Shown here piece by piece: positions 15,867 through 23,600 of a stretch of 23,808 bases of DNA (positions are counted from its first letter, which is position 1; every line of letters begins with the position of its first letter). The translations under genes and the position numbers were made by a program. The stretch comes from Desulfobacteraceae bacterium. GTDB taxonomy: Bacteria > Desulfobacterota > DSM-4660 > Desulfatiglandales > B25-G16. Below the pieces are notes generated by a model. That model was not told where the DNA came from. It saw only the letters and a list, made by a program, of their open reading frames with translations, and searched no databases. Where the stretch lies: positions 1 to 23,808 of the forward strand of contig JAPVWE010000002.1 in assembly GCA_028572035.1 (NCBI GenBank). Reading direction: 5' to 3'.

Positions 15867-16567
15867 CCTTGACCACCTTTTCGAAATTTACCCCTTATCC
15901 GAATTGTAATCTCAGGTTTCTCAGGATAATTAGTTTTCAGTTTCAAGACACCCCGGTAGATTCCCGCAGTACCAGGGATGCTGGTGAAATGAACCTTGAA
16001 TACCCTTCCTGGTTCAACCTCTTCTATCCTGTAGGTCACTTTTGTGCTGAGGTCAAAACTGCTCGGTTCAAGTTTCAGGGGTTTGTCTCCTTGTGCCCTG
16101 ACTCTAACGGTTCTGGTGATTTTTTGTCCTGCCAGTCCCCTGAGATAGACATATCTGGGAGAGAGATGGATGGGTACCTTAATAAAGGCCCTGATGGTCA
16201 ATACTTCAACATTATTGCGTGGGTCATTGGTGTAAACTTTGGCTCTTTTCCGGATCTCGCCCTGGTAGCCACTGGTATCTACCTTTAATGTAATCTTTCC
16301 CTCCCCTCCGGGGGGGATGGTCCTGTCAAAATGGGCCACTGCGCAGCCTCACCCAGGATTGACCTTCTTTATCTCAAGAGGACGGTCTCCCATATTACGG
16401 ACAGTAAAGGTATGCACAATAATCTCGTCTTCTTTGATCTGTTGAGCATCAAAATATTTTTCCTCTAAGACCATTCTTGGCCCAACGGCCTGCTGAGCCC
16501 AACCTGTGGTGAGGCTCAGGGTGATCAAAAAGATCAGAAAAGCGGTCCCATATAATAACTTTTTCAT
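15863..16567 (-). CDS. Exported DUF1573 protein with in-frame UGA, probable selenoprotein
   Basis: Read through one TGA (16349-16351), this is a 234-residue protein. Signal peptide at 1-24 (hydrophobic core LYGTAFLIFLITLSL, cleavage near GWA|QQ); DUF1573 Ig-like domain (about 31-110: YFDAQQIKEDEIIVHTF, then VRNMGDRPLEIKKV, then TIPPGGEGKI); and a second Ig-like domain (about 115-230). Family members carry Cys-Gly-Cys after KV.PS; here it reads NPG-UGA-Gly74-Cys75, so UGA replaces the first Cys (position 73). No other stop or frameshift occurs, and both halves fit the family continuously. Start: the ATG at 16567 follows GGGAGGGAGG; an earlier ATG at 16588 is less good. Alternatives are a nonsense mutation or a sequence error. 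Periplasmic; role unknown. Confidence 0.72.
16298..16351 (-). promoter_or_regulatory. UGA recoding site and candidate SECIS region
   Basis: Downstream of the UGA (minus strand) two hairpins can form. The nearer (16338 to 16318) has a short stem with one C-A mismatch and a 9-base loop lacking the usual G. The farther (16317 to 16298) is an 8-bp GC-rich stem with one bulged A and a GGA loop. Its loop has the favoured G but begins 40 bases after the UGA, slightly beyond the 16-37 nt spacing I recall for bacterial SECIS elements. Suggestive, not decisive. Confidence 0.35.
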
Positions 16568-16629
16568 TCCTCCCTCCCTCTTCAACATAAAATATATCGA
16601 AAGATCAATCTTTCCTTTATCATTGAAAT

Positions 16630-16651
16630 GACAAAAACTCCCTTTTTGGTC
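16630..16651 (-). terminator. Weak hairpin after the CoA-binding gene
   Basis: On the minus strand GAC(C)AAAAA and TTTTTGTC pair across a GGGAG loop with one bulge, about 30 bp after the stop of the CoA-binding gene and 60 bp before the DUF1573 start. An AT-rich stem without a following T-run, so a poor terminator at best. Confidence 0.25.
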
Positions 16652-16681
16652 AAGTGAGTATAAAGGAGAGGGGCCTGCGTG

Positions 16682-18124
16682 TCAAGGGAGAAGGCGTCTC
16701 AGACTGGCAGAGGAAACCCATTCTTGATAACCTGAGGTGGCAGATATAATCCTCGCTGCTCTTTCAAATGAGGTAAACGCGGGCAGGCCGGCAGTTGTAA
16801 ATTCCTTTATACCCGCGGTTGCCCTTGAAGCATGAGGCGGCACTACAAAAATAGGCAGATTTAGCCTGTCTCTCAGCTGGCACATGACTTCAATGTATGC
16901 AGGTCTGAAATCCGACAGGATGAAGGGTAGATATGACATGAAAATTACCGAGTCAACCTCGCTAGCTATAAGCTCAATGCACTTCATACATATGGTCATT
17001 GCCATATCTCTTGGGAGCCATACCAGGTCAAGTGGGTTACTAGTGCCCGAGAAAGGCGGCAGATACTCTTTCAAAAACCCTTTTAGCTGGTTTCTCAGTT
17101 TAGAACTGAATGGGTTAACTTCCAAACCCAGGTTTTCGCAGGCATCAGCAGCAGATATGCCTCCCCCTCCTGCCTCCGCTATTATTCCCACTTTCTTTCC
17201 TTTTGAATACAGGGGTGCCGAGAATGCTACTGCCATGTCCACCAATTCTTCGAACCCTTCTGCCATTATGATTCCAGAGCTTCGCGCTGCGCCGAGCCAT
17301 ATTTCTCGATTTCCTGCAATCGATCCCGAATGGGATACAGTTGCTCTTGCGCCTGCCTGGCTAAATCCTGATTTCCAAATGATTATGGGCTTGGTGGAGC
17401 CTACCTTAGAGGCAAGATCGAGAAATTCCCTCCCCCGGCTGATACCTTCTGTGTAAGCACAGATTACCCTTGTCTTCGGATCAGTGCCAAAGTAGGAAAC
17501 ATAATCGAAAAGATCTAAGTCAGCTTGATTGCCGCTGCTGATTACTGTGCTAAATCTCAGCCCCCTGGCACTACCCCCTGCTATAAAGTTTTCCGTAGCC
17601 CAGCCACTTTGTCCACAAAAAGCTACACTTCCCGGCTCCAGGTCTGCTTCATCCATTTCAACGATGGTATCCAGCCGTACATCCGGGCAAAAAATGCCCA
17701 TGCAGTTAGGTCCAACCACCCGCATTCCGCCGTTTCGGGCAATTCTGAGCACTTCCTCTTGCAAAGCTCTTCCCTCTTCCCCTAGCTCAGCAAAGCCAGC
17801 CGCATGAATTACTGCAAATCTGATTGCTTTTCGAGCACAATCAACAAGGACGCTTTCCACTCCCGCCGCAGGTATAGCAACGATTGCCACGTCTACTGGC
17901 TCATCGATATCGGAGACCGAACGGTAACACGGAACTCCATTCAGTTCTGTACTACTTCTACTGACGGGATATTTCTTACCCAGATAGCCGTGTTCATGAA
18001 TTCTCCACCAGATAAACCCGCCTCCTCTGCTGAAATCCGAGGAAGCCCCTATTATTGCCACAGAGCGGGGCCTGAAAAGGAGATCAAGATCCGTGCTTTT
18101 ACCTGTACGGTGTCTTTCTCTCAC
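16682..18124 (-). CDS. ADP-forming acyl-CoA synthetase alpha-subunit-like protein (CoA-binding)
   Basis: 480 residues with the layout of ACD alpha subunits: CoA-binding Rossmann domain (about 15-110; RSVAIIGAS), GPNCMG (138-143), and succinyl-CoA-ligase-like domains (about 160-300 and 310-460). The phosphorylated active-site histidine is in SHSGSIAG (H265). Such enzymes interconvert acyl-CoA + ADP + Pi with acid + CoA + ATP, conserving energy in anaerobes, but need an ATP-grasp beta subunit. None lies in the window, so the partner must be elsewhere or the protein has another role. GTG start with AAAGGAGGG about 3 bases before it. Confidence 0.85.
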   Translation of the reverse strand: MRERHRTGKSTDLDLLFRPRSVAIIGASSDFSRGGGFIWWRIHEHGYLGKKYPVSRSSTELNGVPCYRSVSDIDEPVDVAIVAIPAAGVESVLVDCARKAIRFAVIHAAGFAELGEEGRALQEEVLRIARNGGMRVVGPNCMGIFCPDVRLDTIVEMDEADLEPGSVAFCGQSGWATENFIAGGSARGLRFSTVISSGNQADLDLFDYVSYFGTDPKTRVICAYTEGISRGREFLDLASKVGSTKPIIIWKSGFSQAGARATVSHSGSIAGNREIWLGAARSSGIIMAEGFEELVDMAVAFSAPLYSKGKKVGIIAEAGGGGISAADACENLGLEVNPFSSKLRNQLKGFLKEYLPPFSGTSNPLDLVWLPRDMAMTICMKCIELIASEVDSVIFMSYLPFILSDFRPAYIEVMCQLRDRLNLPIFVVPPHASRATAGIKEFTTAGLPAFTSFERAARIISATSGYQEWVSSASLRRLLP

Positions 18125-18314
18125 AGTCCCTCCTTTCTATAAATCGACAGTAACAATTGAGTCGGCTAATGAGTTGAGGTTTATAGAAGAGCCTTCTGTT
18201 GAGATCGAGACCAGTATCTCACTACAATTCTAAAAGCGAATGTTGAGTGTTGAATTTTTCCATTCAAGGTGATGTTTCATGTTAGTCCCTTTTTGACATT
18301 TGGAATAGTTCACT

Positions 18315-18440
18315 TTACAGGGCTGGTATTCCCTGTGCTTGTGTCTTTAAGCTTACCCGCTGAAAAAGATACATACCTGCCAGAATAATAAGACCCAATC
18401 CCTTAAGAAGATTGTCCGGCCAAAAGAGGAAGACAGTTAG
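18315..18440 (-). pseudogene. Membrane-transporter C-terminal remnant (EamA-like)
   Basis: Directly after the stop of the second LarA-family gene, a frame of about 41 codons without a start reads SEPALTVFLFW, then GLGLIILAGMYLFQR, and closes at TAA 18315-18317. The EP.LTV segment and the final G.LIILAG.YL.QR helix resemble the last helices of EamA/DMT permeases, with the middle shortened. Short and degenerate, so a tentative call. The rest of the 323-bp gap (18125-18314) shows nothing convincing. Confidence 0.35.
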
Positions 18441-18447
18441 AGCAGGC

Positions 18448-19881
18448 TCAGATCACATTGTGTACAAAGTGCGGAGGCATGGCTACATAGCTGATAGAGC
18501 AATCCTTTCCAAGAAGTCTCTCCGCCTCAGCAATGGCCTCGTCCACGGTAGCAAAGGGCTCAAAACCCATGAGCCTGGCTACTTTGAAGTCCTGCGCCCC
18601 TGCCAGAAAAGCCTTGCCCAGGTGCCTCAGGGCATAGGCACCCTGTCCCCAGAGGATGAGGGGATGCACCCCGTGAAAGCTATAACGATACCGATAGTTG
18701 TGAACAAACTCGGGGCGATGGGCATAATCCTCGGCATAGGTATCCCAAATCTCAAAAGGATCCTGCATCCTGGGCAGTATCTCCTCGTACATCCTTATAT
18801 AGGAAGGAAAGTGAATGTCGTCGAAGACGGGCTCACAGGGATGGACAAAGATGGCAATACCCCCCTCTCGCACCAGGGGTTTCCCCTGGAACATCCCAAA
18901 GGCGTAAGAGAAGGCTGTATTACGCACCAGGATGGGATTCATGGTGGAGTAGTTGGAGTAAGGGTCCATATGGGTCGATAGGCCATAGATGGCCACATCG
19001 GACTGTCCCTTTAGGTCTGTCACCAGTTGTTTTTGTAGCACCTCGATGGTCTTCTCATGGACATCCGGGATATTGCCAGCAAACACGGCACCTGTCTCCA
19101 CCGGTGTTTTGCTCGTGGGCACTGATTCAATGGTGAGGATACGCTGTCCCTTCTTGGCCAGGTCAGCAGCTACCACATCGCCCATCTCCCAGAGCAGCTT
19201 CTGGAAAGAGGAACGCCTGGGGTCCATCACCGACTTGCCGCTTGCCAAGGGGAAAGGGCGATGATGCTGCCTTATGCTGCGGTAGCTGGAAAGACCTACC
19301 GTTATCGACTTCCAACCGCCGTTAAAGTGCGATGCATTTACATTGACATAGATCAGCTGATCCGACTCAATAACCGCTCTACTTACCTCTACCAGCATAC
19401 CGCGCCGGGTCTCGCCCAGACAGACTATGTCTTCTTTATCCTCGGCATCATGGCAGCGGAGTCTGTGAGAAGGAAAGGAAAACACGATATCGTTGCCCAG
19501 AATGCTGGACAGTTCCCTGCGGGTCCAATGGCGATGCAGACCACAGGCAACAATGATTTGGATATTATGCCTGGAGACACCCAGTTCATCCAACTCCTGG
19601 AGCAGAACCTTGATAGCAGTCTCCCTGAAATCCGGTTGTTTGGTGGGCGCATGCGGTATACAGACATCGTCACAGGCGATGGTAACCTTGGACTCAGGCC
19701 CCACCCGCTTGGCCAGTGGATCATGCGCTATAGGAGAACTTAAGGCCTCCCTCACCGCCTCTGCTGTATCAGGTAGAGCTGGCAGAGATGGTGGGGCTTT
19801 TATTATCCGAGTCCGCTGTGGGAATTTTGCCTCCAGGAATCCGTTGCCATAGGCTATCATATGAGTTTGCCCTTTCGACAT
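18448..19881 (-). CDS. Divergent LarA-family (DUF2088) protein
   Basis: 477 residues, a distant paralog of the protein at 7388-8677. GLHR is kept (H116). The pincer-lysine region is altered: H185-FNGGW-K191 has six positions between His and Lys instead of ten. H206 and H207 stand where LarA has His200. The C-terminal half is longer and has its own His- and Tyr-rich stretches. It probably binds the nickel-pincer cofactor or a relative but acts on another substrate; lactate racemase should not be assumed. ATG with AGGGGGTG upstream. It lies in the minus-strand run with BKACE and the CoA protein. Confidence 0.83.
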   Translation of the reverse strand: MSKGQTHMIAYGNGFLEAKFPQRTRIIKAPPSLPALPDTAEAVREALSSPIAHDPLAKRVGPESKVTIACDDVCIPHAPTKQPDFRETAIKVLLQELDELGVSRHNIQIIVACGLHRHWTRRELSSILGNDIVFSFPSHRLRCHDAEDKEDIVCLGETRRGMLVEVSRAVIESDQLIYVNVNASHFNGGWKSITVGLSSYRSIRQHHRPFPLASGKSVMDPRRSSFQKLLWEMGDVVAADLAKKGQRILTIESVPTSKTPVETGAVFAGNIPDVHEKTIEVLQKQLVTDLKGQSDVAIYGLSTHMDPYSNYSTMNPILVRNTAFSYAFGMFQGKPLVREGGIAIFVHPCEPVFDDIHFPSYIRMYEEILPRMQDPFEIWDTYAEDYAHRPEFVHNYRYRYSFHGVHPLILWGQGAYALRHLGKAFLAGAQDFKVARLMGFEPFATVDEAIAEAERLLGKDCSISYVAMPPHFVHNVI

Positions 19882-19927
19882 TTTTCACCCCCTATAGTTC
19901 TTGATTGATAGAATTCCTTATTTTAGC

Positions 19928-20044
19928 TCAGGGGAGTATAGGGGAGAGAGGCTTGTCCGTCAAGCCTCTCTCCATTGATCTCTTGGGATTATCGTGAGTG
20001 ATAACATGAAGTTCATCCTCTGAAAATCCAAGAGAGCGCCTAAG
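19928..20044 (-). pseudogene. Possible metal-dependent hydrolase C-terminal remnant
   Basis: Between BKACE and the LarA-like gene, a short frame reads RRSLGFSEDELHVITHDNPKR before ending at TGA 19928-19930. This resembles the C-terminal helix of phosphotriesterase/amidohydrolase TIM barrels (G.SE..I..I...NP.R). Upstream there are stops and an apparent frameshift, with a little more plausible sequence in a neighbouring frame (PILDRAL). Tentative. Confidence 0.3.
19943..19973. repeat. Perfect 13-bp intergenic hairpin
   Basis: GGAGAGAGGCTTG and CAAGCCTCTCTCC pair perfectly across a 5-base loop, between the BKACE and LarA-like genes. No T-run follows on either strand, so it is not a classical terminator. 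It could attenuate or stabilise a transcript running from BKACE into the LarA-like gene. Confidence 0.55.
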
Positions 20045-20118
20045 GCTCTATCAAGAATCGGCAGAGGAGCCCGTGGGTGTCTACTATTCCTGTGTGTGCA
20101 AAGCCCTCACGAAAGGAA

Positions 20119-21039
20119 TTAGTAGGCGACCTTATCCAGTCCCTTTAGTCCCAGTATCTCTCTGCCTTCATCAGGGGTAGCCGGCTCCAGGCCTAACTCC
20201 CTGGCAATCCGTATTATTTTTGCCACCTGCTCTGCATTACTCTTGGCCATCCTTCCCTTTTCCAGATAAAGATTGTCTTCTAAACCAACGCGGACATGTC
20301 CACCCAGGATCAAAGATTGGGTGCAGATAGGAAATTGAGCTCGACCCGCAACTGCTACTGAGAACTCAAAATCGCCAATCAGTCTCTTGGTGTAGTCGAC
20401 CAAAAACATGAGGTTCTCCGGGCTTGGGGTAATTCCGCCCAGAACACCCATGACAAACTGGATATATACCGGTTTTTTGAGATACCCTCTCTGAATCAAA
20501 TGAGCCATATTGTTGATCATTCCGGAATCATAAACCTCTAACTCCGGTTTTGTATTATTTTTATTGAAGGACTCACAAAACTCACGTAATGTTTTGAAGG
20601 TGTTAGTAAAAACAAAATCCTCGGTTATTCCCAGATACTTCGGCTCCCATTCAAACTTCCAGTCCTTCCACTTATCCATTGCGTGAAACAGGGCAAAGTT
20701 CACAGAACCTGCATTGAAAGATGCCAGTTCAGGACTGAATGTGGTAACGGTCTGTACGCGTTCCTCGGCAGACATACCTAAACCCCCGCCGGTGGTCAGG
20801 CAGAGAATTATATTGCATTTGCTTTTTACGGTGCTGGTAATCTCTCGGAAGATATCCAGGTCGGTGACCGGCTGGCCTGTCTTTGGATCTCTGGCATGGA
20901 CATGGCACACCGTGCCCCCGGCTTCATGAACCGCAAGAATTTCATCTATTATCTGCTTTGGTGTAATTGGCAAATGAGGTGACATAGTAGGGGTGTGAAT
21001 ACTCCCGGTAATAGCTGCTGTGATGATTCTTTTATTCAT
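20119..21039 (-). CDS. Beta-keto acid cleavage enzyme (BKACE, DUF849)
   Basis: 306 residues of the BKACE family, whose members convert a free beta-keto acid plus acetyl-CoA to acetoacetate plus a new acyl-CoA, using zinc. The zinc ligands H46 and H48 (CHVHARD) are at the same positions as in the founder 3-keto-5-aminohexanoate cleavage enzyme, and VGLEDN (E254) supplies the glutamate. At position 14, where the founder has the substrate-binding Glu, this protein has Ile (TGSIHTP), so an amino-bearing substrate is unlikely. Strong ribosome site (GGAGGAGG). Upstream neighbours are an SDR and a HAD-type dehydrogenase that could make the keto acid. Confidence 0.92.
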   Translation of the reverse strand: MNKRIITAAITGSIHTPTMSPHLPITPKQIIDEILAVHEAGGTVCHVHARDPKTGQPVTDLDIFREITSTVKSKCNIILCLTTGGGLGMSAEERVQTVTTFSPELASFNAGSVNFALFHAMDKWKDWKFEWEPKYLGITEDFVFTNTFKTLREFCESFNKNNTKPELEVYDSGMINNMAHLIQRGYLKKPVYIQFVMGVLGGITPSPENLMFLVDYTKRLIGDFEFSVAVAGRAQFPICTQSLILGGHVRVGLEDNLYLEKGRMAKSNAEQVAKIIRIARELGLEPATPDEGREILGLKGLDKVAY

Positions 21040-21142
21040 TTTTCCTCCTCCTTATAGGTTAGATTTTCATTACTCTTAAAACTTTTTTGAAATCCATTGT
21101 CAATCAAAAAAGCCTCCCGGAAGGGAAGGTCAGGTAGCGGAT

Positions 21143-22105
21143 TTAACTGTAGCGTTGGGGGTGCAGCTTCATTTCTTCGAGGAAGTCATCAACGATCCGC
21201 CCTTGATCATATTCAGACTTCCAGTTCCATTCCTTCCTGGCAATACTGTCATCAATGGGCAAGGAAAGTTTATCCACAACTTTTTGGCGTTCCAGGTCCG
21301 GCTCGAAATTTATCTGCGCTGTCGGAATCTTGGCTTTAACCATGTCTGCAAGCTCCTGGGCGCTGGCAATGGGGGTAGCACCGGCAATAATGTAGTTTAC
21401 CATCTTGATGTTTGCCAGGGGTGCCTCCCTCAACATAACGATGGCCCTTGCCGCATCCTTGAAATACATTACCGCTAATTTGCTTTCAGGTTTCACCCAT
21501 ATGGTAAAGGGGTTTCCCTTGGCACACTCCTCGATAACCCAGGAGGTATACTGGACTATGCCAGGTGTCTTAACGCCCGGCCCCACAATGGAGGGGTAGC
21601 GGACGCCCCTGAAATCCAGCCCAAACTTTCGCTTGTAAAACAAGCCCATAAGCTCGGAAAATACCTTAGTGGCCCCATAGAAGAGCTGTGGGCGCTGCAA
21701 GGTATAATCGTCAAATACATTTTCACGGATGTCCAAACCATAGGTTGCACAGGTGCTGGAGAAGAGCACCTGGGGAATTTCGAATAACCTTGCTGCCTCA
21801 AGCACGTGGAAGGTCCCCATGGCATTAGCGCGAAAGGATGCGGCATTGTCCGCATCTGAGGGCACAGAGAGCATGCCCCCCAGGTGATAGATTACCCTAG
21901 GCCTGGAGGTCTTCACTACACTCAAAACGTGGCTGAAATTCCCCAGGTCTCCCCGCACCACCTCAATCTGGTCTGCCACATTATCCAGCAACTTTGTAGA
22001 GGGGTTAATATCAAAAACAACGATGTCTTTCTCTCCTTTTTCCAAGAGAAGGCGAACAACCTGTGCCCCGATAAAACCTGTTCCTCCAGTAATCAGCGTG
22101 CTCAT
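21143..22105 (-). CDS. NAD-dependent epimerase/dehydratase-fold SDR, threonine-dehydrogenase-like
   Basis: 320 residues, an extended short-chain dehydrogenase. NAD motif GGTGFIG (7-13); catalytic S117 region (FSSTCATYG) and Y143-GAT-K147. The C-terminal features R.P.I..PG...T..., MYFKDAARA and LPIDDSIARKEWNWKSEYD resemble the SDR-type L-threonine 3-dehydrogenase branch more than sugar epimerases. That branch oxidises a beta-hydroxy acid to a beta-keto acid, exactly the substrate class of the downstream BKACE (gap 103 bp). Start ATG with GGAGG. It follows the HAD-type gene by 40 bp. Many databases would call it UDP-glucose 4-epimerase-like; specificity is unproven. Confidence 0.87.
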   Translation of the reverse strand: MSTLITGGTGFIGAQVVRLLLEKGEKDIVVFDINPSTKLLDNVADQIEVVRGDLGNFSHVLSVVKTSRPRVIYHLGGMLSVPSDADNAASFRANAMGTFHVLEAARLFEIPQVLFSSTCATYGLDIRENVFDDYTLQRPQLFYGATKVFSELMGLFYKRKFGLDFRGVRYPSIVGPGVKTPGIVQYTSWVIEECAKGNPFTIWVKPESKLAVMYFKDAARAIVMLREAPLANIKMVNYIIAGATPIASAQELADMVKAKIPTAQINFEPDLERQKVVDKLSLPIDDSIARKEWNWKSEYDQGRIVDDFLEEMKLHPQRYS

Positions 22106-22145
22106 AACTACCTCCTATAGTTTTTCATAAAGGTTCTTTGATTTA

Positions 22146-23120
22146 CTATTCCTCAATTTTTTTGTCCCAATAAAGATGCTTCAGCCGATTCAAGAACTCT
22201 TGATCCCGTTTTTGGATCACTCCATCGAGCTCTGCTTTTGAAAAATCCACAGCATAATCGTAGAATCCTCTCCCGCTCTTGATGCCAAAATGGCCCTGGG
22301 AGACCAGGCGCTGCAATGCCTTGGGAGGCTCTGTCGAGCTTTGAATGTGGGGGAGCAGATTCTCGCAGACTCTGAGCCAGAGCTCTAAACCGCCCAGATC
22401 GGCCGTAAGCAAAGGGCCAATGCTGGCCAAACGAAATCCAAAGCTTCCCTTAACGGCCTTGTCAATATCTCCGGCACTGGCCACCCCTTTCTCGTAGAGA
22501 TCAAATACCTCCCTGACCATCGCTATTTGAATTCGATTGACCAGAAAGCCGGGAAGCTCCCGGTTGATTTTGACCGGCATCTTTTTTATCTTCTCCAAAA
22601 GTTGATAGGCCGTCTCCATGGTCTCATCACTGGTCCACTCACCCTTTACCACCTCTACCGTGGGCACAATGTGAGGGGGGTTGAACCAGTGAGTGATAAC
22701 CAATCTCTCTTTGCTTTTTGCCTGCGCACCGATGTCCTTCAGGGTCAAGGAGGAAGTATTGCTGGCTATGATGGTATCTCCTCCGCAAAGGGATTCAACC
22801 TGCTCAAAAAGCTCTTGCTTTAGCGACAGATCTTCAGGAGCTGCCTCCACAATGAAATCACTCCCCTCAACGGCACGCTTTAAATCAGTGGTAGTGGACA
22901 GCCTTTGAAGGGCCAGCTCAATATCCTGTTTTTCAACAAGATCGGACTTGTGAAAAAGCCCCATGTTTTTTTCGATGTGAACTTTGGCTGTCTCGAGAAT
23001 GGATTTCCGGATATCATACAGCATCACGGGATACCCGCCCATAAGAAAACTCTGGGCGATTCCATGTCCCATGATGCCAGCCCCAAGAACCGAAATATTT
23101 TTTATTTGTTCCAGCTTCAT
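22146..23120 (-). CDS. 3-hydroxyacyl-CoA / hydroxyacid dehydrogenase (HAD family)
   Basis: 324 residues. Rossmann motif GAGIMGHGIA (13-22), catalytic S123 (NTSS), H144 and E156 at the family spacing, N195 (GFLVNR), and a C-terminal helical domain with SGRGFYDY. At 324 residues it is longer than typical 3-hydroxybutyryl-CoA dehydrogenases (about 282). Its active-site strand THWFNPPHIVPTVEVV looks more like the L-carnitine/L-gulonate dehydrogenase group, which uses free hydroxyacids. With BKACE two genes downstream, a free beta-hydroxyacid is plausible; CoA-ester substrates cannot be excluded. Start ATG with AAGGAG 7 bases upstream. An etfA remnant lies upstream. Confidence 0.9.
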   Translation of the reverse strand: MKLEQIKNISVLGAGIMGHGIAQSFLMGGYPVMLYDIRKSILETAKVHIEKNMGLFHKSDLVEKQDIELALQRLSTTTDLKRAVEGSDFIVEAAPEDLSLKQELFEQVESLCGGDTIIASNTSSLTLKDIGAQAKSKERLVITHWFNPPHIVPTVEVVKGEWTSDETMETAYQLLEKIKKMPVKINRELPGFLVNRIQIAMVREVFDLYEKGVASAGDIDKAVKGSFGFRLASIGPLLTADLGGLELWLRVCENLLPHIQSSTEPPKALQRLVSQGHFGIKSGRGFYDYAVDFSKAELDGVIQKRDQEFLNRLKHLYWDKKIEE

Positions 23121-23163
23121 AGAAAACTCCTTTCTTAATCAAATACCTGAACTGATCGGTTTC

Positions 23164-23340
23164 AGGTTCAGGGTTCAAGGTTCAATGGTTACAACCGATG
23201 GAAACTGCTCACAATATTGACCAAAATCCGGAATACCCCACATAACCCATTGGGTGGGCTTTATAGGCGAAGATAAAGACACCATCCATTTGATGCGTGC
23301 CGTCTGGGGTTTTTCAACCCGGAACGTTGAACCCAGAACC
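23164..23340. repeat. GGTTCA-type inverted repeat in intergenic region
   Basis: GGTTCAGGGTTCAA (23165-23178) is inverted as TTGAACCCAGAACC (23327-23340) with one mismatch, and weaker pairing continues inward. The roughly 150-bp centre contains no credible frame. It separates the HAD-type gene from the etfA remnant (gap 23121-23427) and looks like a dispersed repeat. Confidence 0.5.
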
Positions 23341-23427
23341 GCTCAACATAGGTAATACTCGGGATAAACCTGCCGCGCTGCAAATTATTAAATGTCGTGC
23401 AGCGTGAGAAAGCGAAATGCTTGTTCT

Positions 23428-23571
23428 TTACTTCTTAAGCTCCCTGATGAGGATTGGCACTATCTCCATTGCATCACCAACGATACCAGGGTCTGCAATC
23501 TTGAATAGGGGTGCATGTGGGTCTTTATTGATTGCAATGATCAGAAATTTACAAACTCCTTTTATATGCAT
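23428..23571 (-). pseudogene. etfA: Electron transfer flavoprotein alpha subunit, C-terminal fragment
   Basis: 47 residues carrying the FAD-binding C-terminus of ETF alpha: LIIAINKDPHAPLFKIAD, then PGIVGDAMEIVPILIRELKK and TAA. Intact proteins are over 300 residues. Here similarity stops at about residue 5 of this frame, a TAA lies just upstream at 23578-23580, and a MITE-like inverted repeat begins at 23601. It is therefore a 3' remnant, or an etfA gene broken near its end. Its position directly before a HAD-type dehydrogenase fits an ancestral beta-oxidation-like operon. The small internal ATG has no convincing ribosome site. Confidence 0.7.
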
Positions 23572-23600
23572 TATTTCTTATGTAGAGATCTCATCTTAAT

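Noticed and set aside
17525..18142. Long plus-strand frames opposite the ACD-alpha-like gene
   Set aside because: Antisense shadows of a clear coding gene; sequence is Cys- and Ser-rich without motifs.
18412..18981. 189-codon plus-strand frame opposite the divergent LarA-like gene
   Set aside because: Antisense shadow; the opposite strand encodes a full-length recognisable protein with a good ribosome site.
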